From positions 44,212 to 108,211 of the forward strand of contig JAJQGU010000030.1 in the NCBI GenBank assembly GCA_021200315.1: 64,000 nt of DNA. The letters run 5' to 3'. The stretch is from Akkermansiaceae bacterium. Its GTDB lineage: Bacteria > Verrucomicrobiota > Verrucomicrobiia > Verrucomicrobiales > Akkermansiaceae. Position numbers and translations under genes: made by a program. Positions 18,224-27,017 of this stretch are shown here, one piece after another; within the stretch, counting starts at the first letter, position 1; the number at the start of each line of letters is the position of its first letter. Under the pieces are notes generated by a model that saw only the letters and a list, made by a program, of their open reading frames with translations, made no database searches and was not told the DNA's origin.

Positions 18224-18573
18224 AAGCCAGCGTGATGTTCCCCTGTTTTTTGCTGTGCGCGGACTCAGTCGCCGGTCGTGCGCAGACGGGCGATCTATTG
18301 ATCAATCGGGCGAGGGGGCGTTTCTTTCAAGAAAGCAGAACTGAAAAATGCGGTGCAATACGCAGACGGCCGTTGCGTGGCAACGCAGGCTGTATCGCTT
18401 CATGCCCAGAGCGGATCAATCAATCGGCGCCCCTTCCCTGTTTGTGTGCTTCTCCGATGTTCGGAGAGTATGATCGACTCGAAAAACGTCTTTTTCAGTT
18501 TTATTTACAGTAAAATTTTTAATATGTGATTAAAATTCTTGTAAAATCGATTGTGAAATGATAATTTTCAGTC
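18224..18573. other. Intergenic region, AT-rich near its 3' end
   Basis: 350 bp with no supported gene. The last 70 bp are strongly AT-rich and contain TTGTAA-17-TAATTT (18539-18567), a weak promoter ending only six bases before the next ATG, so that gene might be nearly leaderless. A small GTTGCGT/AACGCA hairpin lies near 18375. Confidence 0.35.
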
Positions 18574-18771
18574 ATGCCCCAAAATGTAAAGGACAGACTT
18601 GTATTAAGGCTTCCTCACGAAACTATGCTATTCCTTCGTGCAGAAGCGGAAAAGAAACATATTGCCATGGAGGAACTCGCGTGCTGTTTGCTGACCAAGA
18701 CCGCCATTGAGCAATTGGAATTCAATCCTGATGCGCAGGAGCTCATTAAAAAGGTGAAGGAAGGAAATTGA
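18574..18771 (+). CDS. Ribbon-helix-helix (Arc/CopG-like) DNA-binding protein
   Basis: A 65-residue protein. The pattern KDRLVLRLPHETMLFLRAEAEKKHIAMEELACCLL fits one beta strand, two helices and a turn of the Arc/CopG fold, in which the strand pairs in a dimer to contact DNA. No toxin gene sits downstream on the same strand: the next ORF is a convergent, much larger gene. An orphan antitoxin or a stand-alone repressor are both possible. No SD is visible; see the upstream note on a leaderless transcript. Confidence 0.7.
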   Translation: MPQNVKDRLVLRLPHETMLFLRAEAEKKHIAMEELACCLLTKTAIEQLEFNPDAQELIKKVKEGN

Positions 18772-18935
18772 ACCCGGGAATCGGCGTGAGCGACAGTTTT
18801 GCCGCTTATTGGCCGCCGCGGTGAGATGGAGCGATTCTGATCAAAGCTGGGAATCTTTCTAAGCTGGCTCGCGCTGAGATGGAGAAGTCTCATACATCGC
18901 CCGTTTCTTGTAAAGAGGCGGGCAGGGGTTCTTGT

Positions 18936-20816
18936 TCATAGAATGGCGCGCGTGTCGCCGGCGTCCTCCTTGCCCTCCGTGTAGCGGACGACGCGGCTGA
19001 CCCCGGCGCCCGCGGGGGAAGAAAGCCGTATATCCGCCTCGCTTTCGAATAAATGTGCTCTTTTGCGCCGAAAATTCCATAGCAGAAAAAGGCCGCCTGA
19101 AAATGCCAATGCTCCGGAGAACGCGGACGCGATCGGAAGAAAGGAAGAGTTGTCCGGGATGCTCCTCAGGCGGGTGCGCCAGTCGTCTTTGTGATTGGGC
19201 TCCCTGTCTTTGAGGGAGATGGGCACGCGGGAAACGTCTCTTTGAGGGAGGTTGTTTTCTTCGAGCGCCTCAGGTGTATATTCATCCGGTTGTACGCGAG
19301 GCGGCAGCCTGTCGACGATGGGTTGCATGTGTTCGGCAAGAGAGTTCAGGGAGGCGTACAAGGCGTCTTGACTTTCGCTGAACGCTTCGGCGGCTCCCTG
19401 AGCGGCAGAGAGCCATGTCTGGCGATCGGCATCTGTTAGTTCCCTGAGAAAGGCGGGATCGTAGGCGATTTGCAGACTCTCGGGGACGCCGAGGTGGTAG
19501 TGGAGAAGAACGCTGCGTTCATAGGGGCGGCTCACTTGAAGAATGAGCCGTTGAGGAGAAAGTGAGGCCGGTTCTTTCTGGCCTTTCCCGAAAAGCGCTA
19601 CATAGATGCGGAATGGGCAGCGCACATGGAGCAGATTGAGCAGATGCTTCAAATCGTCGCGGGTTGTCTCTGTCATGAAACCTTGCGGATCGATCAGACC
19701 GCTGCTTTCGGGCCGAAAATATTGTGGCAATTCGGATTCCGGGATGGAAACGCCTTCGTCTTCCGGGAATGCTTCATGATTGGGAGAATCCGGCATTTTC
19801 AGGGATGCGGGAGGCTTCTCGCCGCTTGAGGGAAAGAGCTGGGGGTAGCTTTGCCACCAGAGCCCCCCCAGCAGAAGAGCATGATCTGAGGGAAGCCACT
19901 CGGCAGGAAAATCTGGCGAAGACTGAGCCAGAGTTTCGTCAGGTATGGGCGCGGCGGTTGAAGGCTCATTTGCTTTTGCGGCGGCAGATGCGCCGGATTC
20001 AGTAGGCGAGAGGCCGGGCAGCTCGTCGGCGGAGATGGCTGAGGCGGGCTCAGAAAGCCATAATGCTCCTCCGAGCAGGGCGGCGGCCAGCCCGGGAAGA
20101 TGCGTCTTCTTCCTCTGCGCCCGAGCGCGGAAGGCCAGCTGCAGTGCCGCTCTTTTCATTACATATTCAATGGCTTTAAGCGTGTCACGCTCTCGAAAGA
20201 ATCGACGAGCCTTTTTCATGAACGGAGCGTTGATGCGGTCGGGCTCGATGTAGGGATCCAGCATGTAGCCCCAGGAAAAACAGGCTGTTTCAAGTTGCAC
20301 GTCCAATACGAGCATGAGCATCCATTCCGGCCGCACAGGCGGAGGAATCGGATGCGTCATATCCCGCAGCGCATCTGCGATCTCATCTCCCCATTCTTTG
20401 ATGCGGGAGCACCATCCGGCAGGTTCTTCTTCCCTGAAGGCATCCGGCTGGCGCATGGAGATGCCGCTCTCTTCCCGCACTTTGGGAAGCCCCCGTTTGC
20501 CAAAGGTCTCGTGCCGGGGAATGGCGTGATTGATCATCCAATGGGCGAGACTCCGGAAGTCGGCGAGTTTGCCGCGATCGGTCAGGTAGACGCAGAGCGC
20601 GGCCGGAGAAATTCTGCGCTCAATTTTTTCCAGATAGCGGGAGAGCTCCATCCGTTCCTTGTGCGTCAACCCCCCGGCGGTGTCTGTGACGCGGGAAAAA
20701 ACAACGGGTTTGTCACCAAATATCTTATGAGCCGAAAGCAGGCTGTATCCGCAGCAGGGACATTGAATTTCTGCTCCTCGATGAAATCTGCTGGAACACT
20801 TCGGACAAACGGGCAC
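18936..20816 (-). CDS. Zinc-ribbon membrane protein of unknown function
   Basis: A 626-residue protein. It opens with a zinc ribbon (CPKC at residues 4-7, then CPCC at 19-22) and a region like the TPM/Psb32 fold (about 50-200; IERRISPAALCVYLTDRGKLADFRSLAHWM). A helix lies near 245-262, then a long Pro/Ser/Glu-rich linker, a second globular part (about 370-540) and a final helix near 570-590 (FLPIASAFSGALAFSGGLFLL). The second part may repeat the first fold. Such mixed cytosolic ribbon and membrane proteins are usually annotated hypothetical. No catalytic motif seen. Confidence 0.7.
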   Translation of the reverse strand: MPVCPKCSSRFHRGAEIQCPCCGYSLLSAHKIFGDKPVVFSRVTDTAGGLTHKERMELSRYLEKIERRISPAALCVYLTDRGKLADFRSLAHWMINHAIPRHETFGKRGLPKVREESGISMRQPDAFREEEPAGWCSRIKEWGDEIADALRDMTHPIPPPVRPEWMLMLVLDVQLETACFSWGYMLDPYIEPDRINAPFMKKARRFFRERDTLKAIEYVMKRAALQLAFRARAQRKKTHLPGLAAALLGGALWLSEPASAISADELPGLSPTESGASAAAKANEPSTAAPIPDETLAQSSPDFPAEWLPSDHALLLGGLWWQSYPQLFPSSGEKPPASLKMPDSPNHEAFPEDEGVSIPESELPQYFRPESSGLIDPQGFMTETTRDDLKHLLNLLHVRCPFRIYVALFGKGQKEPASLSPQRLILQVSRPYERSVLLHYHLGVPESLQIAYDPAFLRELTDADRQTWLSAAQGAAEAFSESQDALYASLNSLAEHMQPIVDRLPPRVQPDEYTPEALEENNLPQRDVSRVPISLKDREPNHKDDWRTRLRSIPDNSSFLPIASAFSGALAFSGGLFLLWNFRRKRAHLFESEADIRLSSPAGAGVSRVVRYTEGKEDAGDTRAIL

Positions 20817-20995
20817 GGCAATAGTGTAGTGATTTCCGAACCTTTCGTGAAGAAAAATTCTCGCATTTCACCCTCTTTTCCTTCGAACATGACACAAGAG
20901 GCGTATTTTATGCTTGCTTTCAGAGCGCAATATGTTAAAAAGCCAAGCATCCCGGCTTCCGGGGCAGTTAACATTTAGATCAATCATTATATTAT

Positions 20996-21421
20996 ATGGA
21001 TATTCAAGTAGCAGTCCTTTGCGACTATGCAGCCGATTATCAGGGAAAGCTTTGCGTGCAGGGTGCGTTCGACACTCTTTTCGCTCGCCAGTTTCCCGTA
21101 GTGCACCCCGCTTGCGCTTTGGCTCTTCGTCTGTGTCTTACCCCTGAAGACGCCGGCGATCACAAGCTGGGCATTTCAATTGTTGATGAGGACGGCGTGG
21201 CGCTCGATCCGGAGCGCATGCCCATCGTGGGAGATCTTCACGTGGCTTTGCCGGATGGAGCCGCGTTCCTTACTCGTAATCTGATCATGAATTTCCAAGG
21301 GCTGAAGTTTGAAAAAGCGGGCACTTATTCGGTGGACGTGACGCTCGGCGGTGAAATTGTTTCCCGCACGCCTTTGCGTCTGGTGCAGCTGCAGCAGCAG
21401 GACGCACCCCAGCACGCCTGA
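20996..21421 (+). CDS. DUF6941-like small protein
   Basis: A 141-residue protein without signal peptide. It begins DIQVAVLCDYAADYQGKL and continues VQGAFDTLFARQFPVVHPAC, a pattern I associate with the DUF6941 family of small beta-rich proteins, though no search was run. The C-terminal half looks like a beta-sandwich (TYSVDVTLGGEIVSRTPLRL). The function of the family is not known to me. It is monocistronic, followed 28 bp later by a strong terminator. Confidence 0.65.
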   Translation: MDIQVAVLCDYAADYQGKLCVQGAFDTLFARQFPVVHPACALALRLCLTPEDAGDHKLGISIVDEDGVALDPERMPIVGDLHVALPDGAAFLTRNLIMNFQGLKFEKAGTYSVDVTLGGEIVSRTPLRLVQLQQQDAPQHA

Positions 21422-21449
21422 TTCAATCGACGCTTTTTTGTTTTGTGAA

Positions 21450-21483
21450 GGGAGAGCCCGTCGGACGGCGCTCTCCCTTTTTT
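21450..21483 (+). terminator. Rho-independent terminator of the DUF6941-like gene
   Basis: GGGAGAGC pairs with GCTCTCCC, extended by inner CCGT/ACGG pairing, and is followed by TTTTTT. Confidence 0.9.
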
Positions 21484-21518
21484 CGGCGCTTGGGCTTGGC
21501 TCTGAGAGAAAAGAAATA

Positions 21519-21544
21519 CCGTTCGGCCTTCCAAGGCCGAACGG
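21519..21544 (-). terminator. Terminator of the thioredoxin-like gene
   Basis: A 12-bp palindromic stem (CCGTTCGGCCTT / AAGGCCGAACGG) read on the minus strand, followed by TATTTCTTTTCTC. It lies 40 bp past the minus-strand stop at 21584. Confidence 0.8.
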
Positions 21545-21583
21545 CGTGCCGACGGGGAAAATGCCGTCATTCTGGGAGAGGTG

Positions 21584-22537
21584 TTATCCCCTGTTTTCTT
21601 GATGGGTTTTATTGTTCTCGAAAATTCTATCCTTGTTTTCGCGGATTCGCATTTTCATCTGCTCAATCTGTTCTTTGTCTTCCGGGCGAATTTTGATCAT
21701 TTCATCGCAAGTATCAAGGATGGATTGTATATCTGCGTCGCTTTTCGCCATGGAGAGAAGCATTTGTGCTTTCCCTTGAAGAAGATGCAGTTTGATGGGC
21801 GCTTTCAATTTCTGCTGCAGAAGCTCGTCGATTTTCATCAAAAGTGCTTCATTCCCCTGCCGCGCGGCTTCCCGCAGCTGGGCACTGCAGTACTCGGCCT
21901 GCCTTTGTCCTTCTTCCTCCTCTTTTCTTTCCGCCTTCAGACCGCTGATATCGTTTTCGTCAATCGCCATGATTTCGTCGATAAGCCGCTGATGATGGGA
22001 ACGAATAGCTTCAGGAAGCGCACGGTACGCTTCGAGAAGAGCCTTCACTTTTTCTTCTCCCTGCGCGGTTTCGGCTTTCGCTCGTGCCGCTTCAATGGTT
22101 CTCCCAGTTTTAATCGCCTGGTCAAGAACGGGGCGAACCCTATCCATGCTTCCGTAATTCCCGATGAAGCCGCCGTAGACATCCCCTTTGGGGGAAAGCA
22201 CCAGCACCGTGGGATAGCCGGTAATCTGGTATTTCGTCTGAAGCTCTTTGTTTTGCTTTCTGATTGAGTCGCTCTGCGCTTTATTGCGGGGGAAGTCGAG
22301 CTCGACGGGAATAAAGTGCTCCTGGGCGTACTTGGCAAATTCTTCAGTATCAAATACATTCTTTTTCAGTTGCTTGCATGGTCCGCACCAATCGGAGCCC
22401 GAAAAAACTGCCAGAACCAGTCGATCGCTTTCAGCAGCCTGTTTCACGGCCGCTTCGAAATTTTCCGTCCACGGTTCCGCGGCCAGAATTGACGAGGTGC
22501 AAAGAACCAACGTTCCAATGAAATTTTTTGTCATCAT
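21584..22537 (-). CDS. Secreted thioredoxin-fold protein with CGPC
   Basis: The double ATG at 22537/22534 gives 317 residues with a signal peptide (MMTKNFIGTLVLCTSSILAA). A DUF255/thioredoxin-like domain (about 20-140) holds the redox motif SGSDWCGPCKQL (Cys51, Cys54) and a cis-proline in QITGYPTVLVLSP. The C-terminal half (about 150-310) is helical and highly charged, probably coiled-coil. It is likely a periplasmic disulfide reductase or isomerase. The track ORF extends 64 codons upstream without signal features. A later gene (49211) shares this architecture but lacks the cysteines. Confidence 0.85.
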   Translation of the reverse strand: MMTKNFIGTLVLCTSSILAAEPWTENFEAAVKQAAESDRLVLAVFSGSDWCGPCKQLKKNVFDTEEFAKYAQEHFIPVELDFPRNKAQSDSIRKQNKELQTKYQITGYPTVLVLSPKGDVYGGFIGNYGSMDRVRPVLDQAIKTGRTIEAARAKAETAQGEEKVKALLEAYRALPEAIRSHHQRLIDEIMAIDENDISGLKAERKEEEEGQRQAEYCSAQLREAARQGNEALLMKIDELLQQKLKAPIKLHLLQGKAQMLLSMAKSDADIQSILDTCDEMIKIRPEDKEQIEQMKMRIRENKDRIFENNKTHQENRG

Positions 22538-22622
22538 AATTGATGGCCAGTATAGGCGATGCAGCGCCCTGCTGACAATCCTTTTTTGCGTCTTGAATTT
22601 TCTTCTGCGCGCGCGAATCGCC

Positions 22623-23627
22623 TCAGAACCGGAGCTCAAGCCCTGCTTTGATGTAGAATCCGGGGTCGTAGTCATAGGTCGCCAAATCGTGCTTCCCGTT
22701 TTTTGTGCGGAATTTGGCCTTGTTGGCAAAAGTGAAGCCTGTATCCGCTTTCAGGAGCAGCTTGGATGGCTGATTGGGCGTAAGATTTAACGCCCCGCCT
22801 AAGCCAAGGACGCAGGAGCTCCATCGAAACTGTTCGGTGCGCAGATGCCTGCGGACTGTCCACGTTCCGGAATTGAAAGTGAAAAAAGGCCCCCATTCAA
22901 AACGTTCGGAAGCCACGTTATCGAAAGACAGGCGGGCCGCTTCGAGCTTCAGACACCAATTCGGGGCGGCTCTCCAAGCAAACTGAATGATGGGCAAAAG
23001 CCACGTGTTTGAATAATCGGGCATGCAGGCTACGCCTACTGAGTAGGTGAAATTTTCGCCCAATGCACTGCTGTAGGCTGCAAAGCCTCCAAAATAAAAA
23101 TTGTGAGCGGAGGCCGTGTCAAGATCAGAAGAAAGCTGGGGCGTGAATGCAATAGAAAACATGCCGCTGCTGCCCATCTTGCGTGAAATGCCGATCAACG
23201 GAGTGACGGTGTAGAGGCGGTCGAGGTCAATGGGATCCTCTCCGGAACTGTTGATCCAGGTCATCTTGAGACTGACTTTCGCGTCGAAATGCCAAGAGCT
23301 CCAGCCCGAACGATGCGGATCGGAAAGAGGCATGGAGATCTTCACATTGGTGATGGAAAGATGGGAACCGCCTCCGTCAGCCTTCATCGGACCGAGGTAT
23401 TCATAGGAAAATTCATTGGGAATCAGGTAGGGAACGTATGGGTTCGCAGGAGCGGCGTATGTAAAACCGTTCGAGGTGGCGGGAACTTGTGAACTGTCGT
23501 CCTGCATATCGGGAGGCATGAGATAAGGATCGTATCCCGCAGAATCGTTGACGAAGTCCGAAACTGCATACAGGGCGCCGCTGCACATGCTCAGACCGAT
23601 GAAGGCGGCTGGAAACATTGTCTTCAT
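22623..23627 (-). CDS. Outer-membrane beta-barrel protein (DUF6268-like)
   Basis: A 334-residue protein with a signal peptide (FPAAFIGLSMCSGALYA) and a Tyr/Pro-rich linker (about 25-85). It then shows alternating amphipathic strands and ends in a terminal Phe (YIKAGLELRF), the usual C-terminal signature of outer-membrane barrels. Several strands start with aromatic residues (NFYFGGFAAYSS, FTYSVGVACMP). I relate it loosely to DUF6268-type barrels. The substrate or role is unknown. Confidence 0.72.
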   Translation of the reverse strand: MKTMFPAAFIGLSMCSGALYAVSDFVNDSAGYDPYLMPPDMQDDSSQVPATSNGFTYAAPANPYVPYLIPNEFSYEYLGPMKADGGGSHLSITNVKISMPLSDPHRSGWSSWHFDAKVSLKMTWINSSGEDPIDLDRLYTVTPLIGISRKMGSSGMFSIAFTPQLSSDLDTASAHNFYFGGFAAYSSALGENFTYSVGVACMPDYSNTWLLPIIQFAWRAAPNWCLKLEAARLSFDNVASERFEWGPFFTFNSGTWTVRRHLRTEQFRWSSCVLGLGGALNLTPNQPSKLLLKADTGFTFANKAKFRTKNGKHDLATYDYDPGFYIKAGLELRF

Positions 23628-23713
23628 AGGAATGAAATTCTCTCAGATTTTCTTGAAAAATGAAGAGCAAATTCCGTCAATGAAAAAATGTCGGTGGAAT
23701 TTTCATTTTACTC

Positions 23714-23742
23714 TTGCCAAGGCGTCGCGTCACTTGTACAAT
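23714..23742 (+). promoter_or_regulatory. Sigma-70 promoter for the tRNA pair
   Basis: TTGCCA, a 17-bp spacer and TACAAT match the -35/-10 consensus closely. Predicted transcription begins about 30 bp before tRNA-Phe, consistent with a short 5' leader on a tRNA-Phe/tRNA-Pro transcript. Confidence 0.75.
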
Positions 23743-23779
23743 TCCAGCGCACACCTTGTAACGAGGGGAGTGCGGCTGT

Positions 23780-23856
23780 GGCTCGGTAGCTCAGTTGGTA
23801 GTAGCAACGGACTGAAAATCCGTGTGTCGGCGGTTCGAGTCCGCCCCGAGCCACCA
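23780..23856 (+). tRNA. tRNA-Phe (GAA)
   Basis: A complete cloverleaf: acceptor GGCTCGG/CCGAGCC, anticodon loop CTGAAAA giving GAA, T-arm GGCGGTTCGAGTCCGCC and encoded CCA. The D-arm reads GCTC-AGTTGGTA-GTAGC, one base longer than the usual GAGC closing strand, leaving a three-pair D-stem. tRNA-Pro follows 26 bp later. Confidence 0.95.
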
Positions 23857-23882
23857 TTTTGTTTCTTCCCTTTCGCCTATTG

Positions 23883-23959
23883 CGGGACGTAGCTCAGCTT
23901 GGTAGAGCGCCAGCTTTGGGAGCTGGATGTCGCAGGTTCAAATCCTGTCGTCCCGACCA
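23883..23959 (+). tRNA. tRNA-Pro (TGG)
   Basis: Acceptor CGGGACG/CGTCCCG, anticodon arm CCAGC-TTTGGGA-GCTGG giving TGG, T-arm GCAGGTTCAAATCCTGT and encoded CCA. It is probably cotranscribed with the preceding tRNA-Phe. No strong terminator is visible before the sulfatase gene. Confidence 0.96.
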
Positions 23960-24067
23960 CAAGCCTGCTTTTTATCTTCAGTGCTGACGGGACAGTCTCC
24001 AAATGGTGGAAATGGCAGGAAATCATTGACAGGCCGAAGTGGGACTGATACTCTCGGCAGAGTGAAA

Positions 24068-25624
24068 ATGGCTATTCTCCGGGTTGGCGTGTTTGCTGCG
24101 CTCTCTTTCTGTTTGGCGATGCTTTCTCCCTGCCGCGCAGCGGATGCGGCGGCTCGGCGGCCCAATATCGTATTGATCGTTGCGGATGACATGGGGTGGT
24201 CCGACGCCGGCTGTTATGGTTCGGAAATTGAGACGCCGGCCATCGACCGCCTGGCCAGGGAGGGGGTAATGTTCACGCGGTTCTACACCGTACCGCGCTG
24301 TTCGCCTTCCCGCGCCAGTATGCTGACGGGAATGTATCCTCAGTCTGTGGGAGTGGGGCATTTGGATCGCGATCTGGGCCGGCCGGGCTACAGGGGGTTC
24401 TTGGCAAAGACGATTCCTACCCTGCCGGAGCTGCTTCGGAAGAAGGGCTACCGTACATACATGGCCGGCAAGTGGCACTTGGGCTCGGGTGAGGGGCAGT
24501 ATCCTTGGCAGAGGGGGTTTCAGCGTTATCGGGGGCTCTTGAGCGGTGCGAATGGATATTTTGCGCTTGATCCAGGACGCCGCATGGCCGAGGACGGACG
24601 CGAACTCTCGAATGCTGATTTGGGTGCGGATTTTTACATGACTGAGGATATTACGGCGACGGCTCTGCGCTATCTTGAAGAGGCGGCGCGGACGCCGTCT
24701 TCTCCATTTTTGCTGTATGTAGCGTATACGGCTCCGCATACGCCTTTGCAGGCGAGGTCGGAGACGATCGAGCGCTGTTTGGGGCGTTACGATGAGGGCT
24801 TTCTTGCTACGCAGAGGGCTCGTTTTTTGAAACAGAAAAAGTTAGGGATCATTCCGGCGGAGTGCGAGCTCCCTGCGGAGAGGGCGCTCCCCGCGAAGAC
24901 ATCGGGGGAGGCCGCGCTGGACATGGCCATTTACGCGGCGCAGATTGAGGATATGGACGCGGGCATCGGTGCGATTTTGAACCGGCTGGATGAACTCGGG
25001 CTTGCGCAGAATACGGTTGTGACGTTCGTTTCGGACAACGGCGCAACCAAGGAAACGCCGAAGCGCGACTACGAGCCTTGGCCGGGACATCGCCGGAGCG
25101 TGGCCGGTTATGGGAAAAATTGGGCTTCGGTTTCGAATACGCCGTGGAAAGGGTACAAGATCCAGACTCACGAGGGAGGGGTGGCCGTGCCGTGCCTGAT
25201 CCGTTTCCCCGGACGCTTTGCCGCCGGGATGCGTTATCATCGGCCGGCTCACATGATGGATCTTGCTCCCACGTTTCTGGCATTGGCAGGCGTGCGGGCG
25301 CCCCGTGCGATGGAGGGCGAGAACCTTGCTGCGGAACTGGGGAAAAAACAGACGTCTGCCGCGACATGGCGCTTGTCTTTCCCGTCTTCCGGCCGCCTCA
25401 TTTTCTGCGAACATGAGGGCAATCGCCTCGTATTGACAGATCGCTACAAAATGACGCGCCAGAGGGGCGAGAAGGCTTGGGCTCTCTATTCTCTGGAGGA
25501 TAGAATGGAACTCAGGAATCTGGCCAAAGAAAAGAGGGATGTGGTGCGGCGCCTCGAACAGGCTTGGGAAAAATGGGCGCGTTCGCATCAGGTGGATGTA
25601 GCCATTCCTTCATGGTATCCATGA
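24068..25624 (+). CDS. Secreted family S1 arylsulfatase
   Basis: The ATG at 24068 gives 518 residues; the track start at 23927 lies inside tRNA-Pro and is rejected. A signal peptide (MAILRVGVFAALSFCLAMLS, cleavage near CRAADA) precedes the alkaline-phosphatase-superfamily fold. Metal ligands lie in IVLIVADDMGW, and the formylglycine site is CSPSR (Cys78). GKWHLGSGEGQYP and TVVTFVSDNGAT complete the active site. S1 sulfatases remove sulfate esters from glycans (family knowledge). Activity needs a formylglycine-generating or anSME enzyme encoded elsewhere. Host mucin or glycosaminoglycan is a plausible substrate but is inference. Confidence 0.93.
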   Translation: MAILRVGVFAALSFCLAMLSPCRAADAAARRPNIVLIVADDMGWSDAGCYGSEIETPAIDRLAREGVMFTRFYTVPRCSPSRASMLTGMYPQSVGVGHLDRDLGRPGYRGFLAKTIPTLPELLRKKGYRTYMAGKWHLGSGEGQYPWQRGFQRYRGLLSGANGYFALDPGRRMAEDGRELSNADLGADFYMTEDITATALRYLEEAARTPSSPFLLYVAYTAPHTPLQARSETIERCLGRYDEGFLATQRARFLKQKKLGIIPAECELPAERALPAKTSGEAALDMAIYAAQIEDMDAGIGAILNRLDELGLAQNTVVTFVSDNGATKETPKRDYEPWPGHRRSVAGYGKNWASVSNTPWKGYKIQTHEGGVAVPCLIRFPGRFAAGMRYHRPAHMMDLAPTFLALAGVRAPRAMEGENLAAELGKKQTSAATWRLSFPSSGRLIFCEHEGNRLVLTDRYKMTRQRGEKAWALYSLEDRMELRNLAKEKRDVVRRLEQAWEKWARSHQVDVAIPSWYP

Positions 25625-25833
25625 AACGTCGCCGAATGCCGGCACGCTGAGACAACCCCGTTCGCCTTCCCGTCGTTTTTCCCCTGGCAGAGGATGCATC
25701 AGCTTCGTCAGTGCCTCCTGGGCGTTTTTTGCGGGGTATTCTTCTTAATGAGCGTGCCTGTACTTCCGCAGACAGGCGGATGTTTCAAAGAATGCTTGAC
25801 GAGGCGGGACTCCTCACGCACAATAAGCTTGTC

Positions 25834-26994
25834 ATGATGCAGAGCAGAATTCCGATTTCAAGCATCCCCTGCGTTTTTCTTGCCGGGTGGTGCGCCTTTC
25901 TCGCATCCTGCGAGGACGAACAGCCCGCCGATACGCAACAGGTTCAACATGAACAGAAAACGCAGGGTGTGTCCGAGGAAAACGCCATGTCCGCCGCGGG
26001 GCAGGAGTTCGTCGACCGCACGCTTTTCGAGGTATCGGACATGCTCCGTGCGTATACCCAGGCTCCTGAGATCACGGAAGCCGTTCGCTTGGTGCACGAA
26101 TTGACTGAGGCTTATTTGGAAGCGCTTTACGCGGAGAACAAGACAGCTCCGGATGATTTGCTCTATCGCTGCCGCGTGGAATGCAAACTGGCCGATCTGC
26201 GCACTGATCTTCGCGCTTACGAGCGAGCCCGCGCCAGCTATGACAAGGCGCTGGAGACGATGGACGCTCTCCCGAAAGAAATTCAAGAGCGCGTGGAGGT
26301 GCTCCGTCTGCGCAGCTCCGCGCTCGCGGGGCTGGCTTATCTGGCCATTGTGGGCAAAGATCTGGGTGCGGCGGGAATGTATGCCGAAGAGAGCATGAAG
26401 ATCGACAAGGCTCTGACGGAACGCCTGCAGCCGAATGCGGAAGCGGCTCCCGACGCGTTGTATGAACCGGTGGTGCGTGATTTGATGGGATCTTACAAGC
26501 TGAAGGGTGATATTCTGAACCTCCAGGGCGAGCTGGAAGAAGCCCGAGATGCCTACAAAATGGCGGTGGAGCTGGCCAAGAAGCTGCGGCAGGTCTCGCC
26601 GGAAACAGCCCGCAAGCTGGTGGTGGTGCAAAGCGCTTTGGGCGATCTTGAAAGGCAGTCGGGCAATTTGAAGAAAGCCGTGGAAACTTGGTTCTCTGCC
26701 GCAAAAGTTTGCCAGAGCCTTTCCCGCCAGAATAGCCGGGCCTTGAAGGCGCAGGCCGTACGCGATTTCAAGGCGCTCAAGGTGCGCATCGAAGATGCTC
26801 AGGCAGAGCTGAAGTCTGCCGGGCAGGAGGCACAGCCCGCGGAAGTCTTGGAGGAGGTCAGGGAGGAAGCGGCGGTGGAAGAACCCGTGATGTCTGAGGA
26901 GGAGCCCAAGACTCCGGAACAGACCGTAGATCCCAGCACCGAGAGCAGGAAGGGCGCCACGGACTCTTCCCGCCGTCGTCAGCGCCGCCGCTGA
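25834..26994 (+). CDS. TPR-type lipoprotein
   Basis: From the double ATG at 25834/25837, about 385 residues. A lipoprotein signal ends in CAFLASC. The body is all-helical with tetratricopeptide-like pairs (e.g. RAYERARASYDKALETMDAL, GDILNLQGELEEARDAYKMA). The tail is acidic (EEVREEAAVEEPVMSEEE) and ends in a run of arginines (RRRQRRR). A scaffold role at the envelope is inferred from the TPRs. The upstream 40 codons of the track ORF lack signal features. It precedes nspC by 23 bp on the same strand but belongs to no evident pathway with it. Confidence 0.75.
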   Translation: MMQSRIPISSIPCVFLAGWCAFLASCEDEQPADTQQVQHEQKTQGVSEENAMSAAGQEFVDRTLFEVSDMLRAYTQAPEITEAVRLVHELTEAYLEALYAENKTAPDDLLYRCRVECKLADLRTDLRAYERARASYDKALETMDALPKEIQERVEVLRLRSSALAGLAYLAIVGKDLGAAGMYAEESMKIDKALTERLQPNAEAAPDALYEPVVRDLMGSYKLKGDILNLQGELEEARDAYKMAVELAKKLRQVSPETARKLVVVQSALGDLERQSGNLKKAVETWFSAAKVCQSLSRQNSRALKAQAVRDFKALKVRIEDAQAELKSAGQEAQPAEVLEEVREEAAVEEPVMSEEEPKTPEQTVDPSTESRKGATDSSRRRQRRR

Positions 26995-27017
26995 ACCTGT
27001 CTGCCGTTTTTCTCCGC

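Noticed and set aside
18224-18573. Search for a riboswitch or sRNA in the gap before the RHH gene
   Set aside because: Only small imperfect hairpins; no recognised consensus.
23927-24067. Upstream extension of the sulfatase ORF
   Set aside because: Starts inside tRNA-Pro; the signal peptide begins at 24068.
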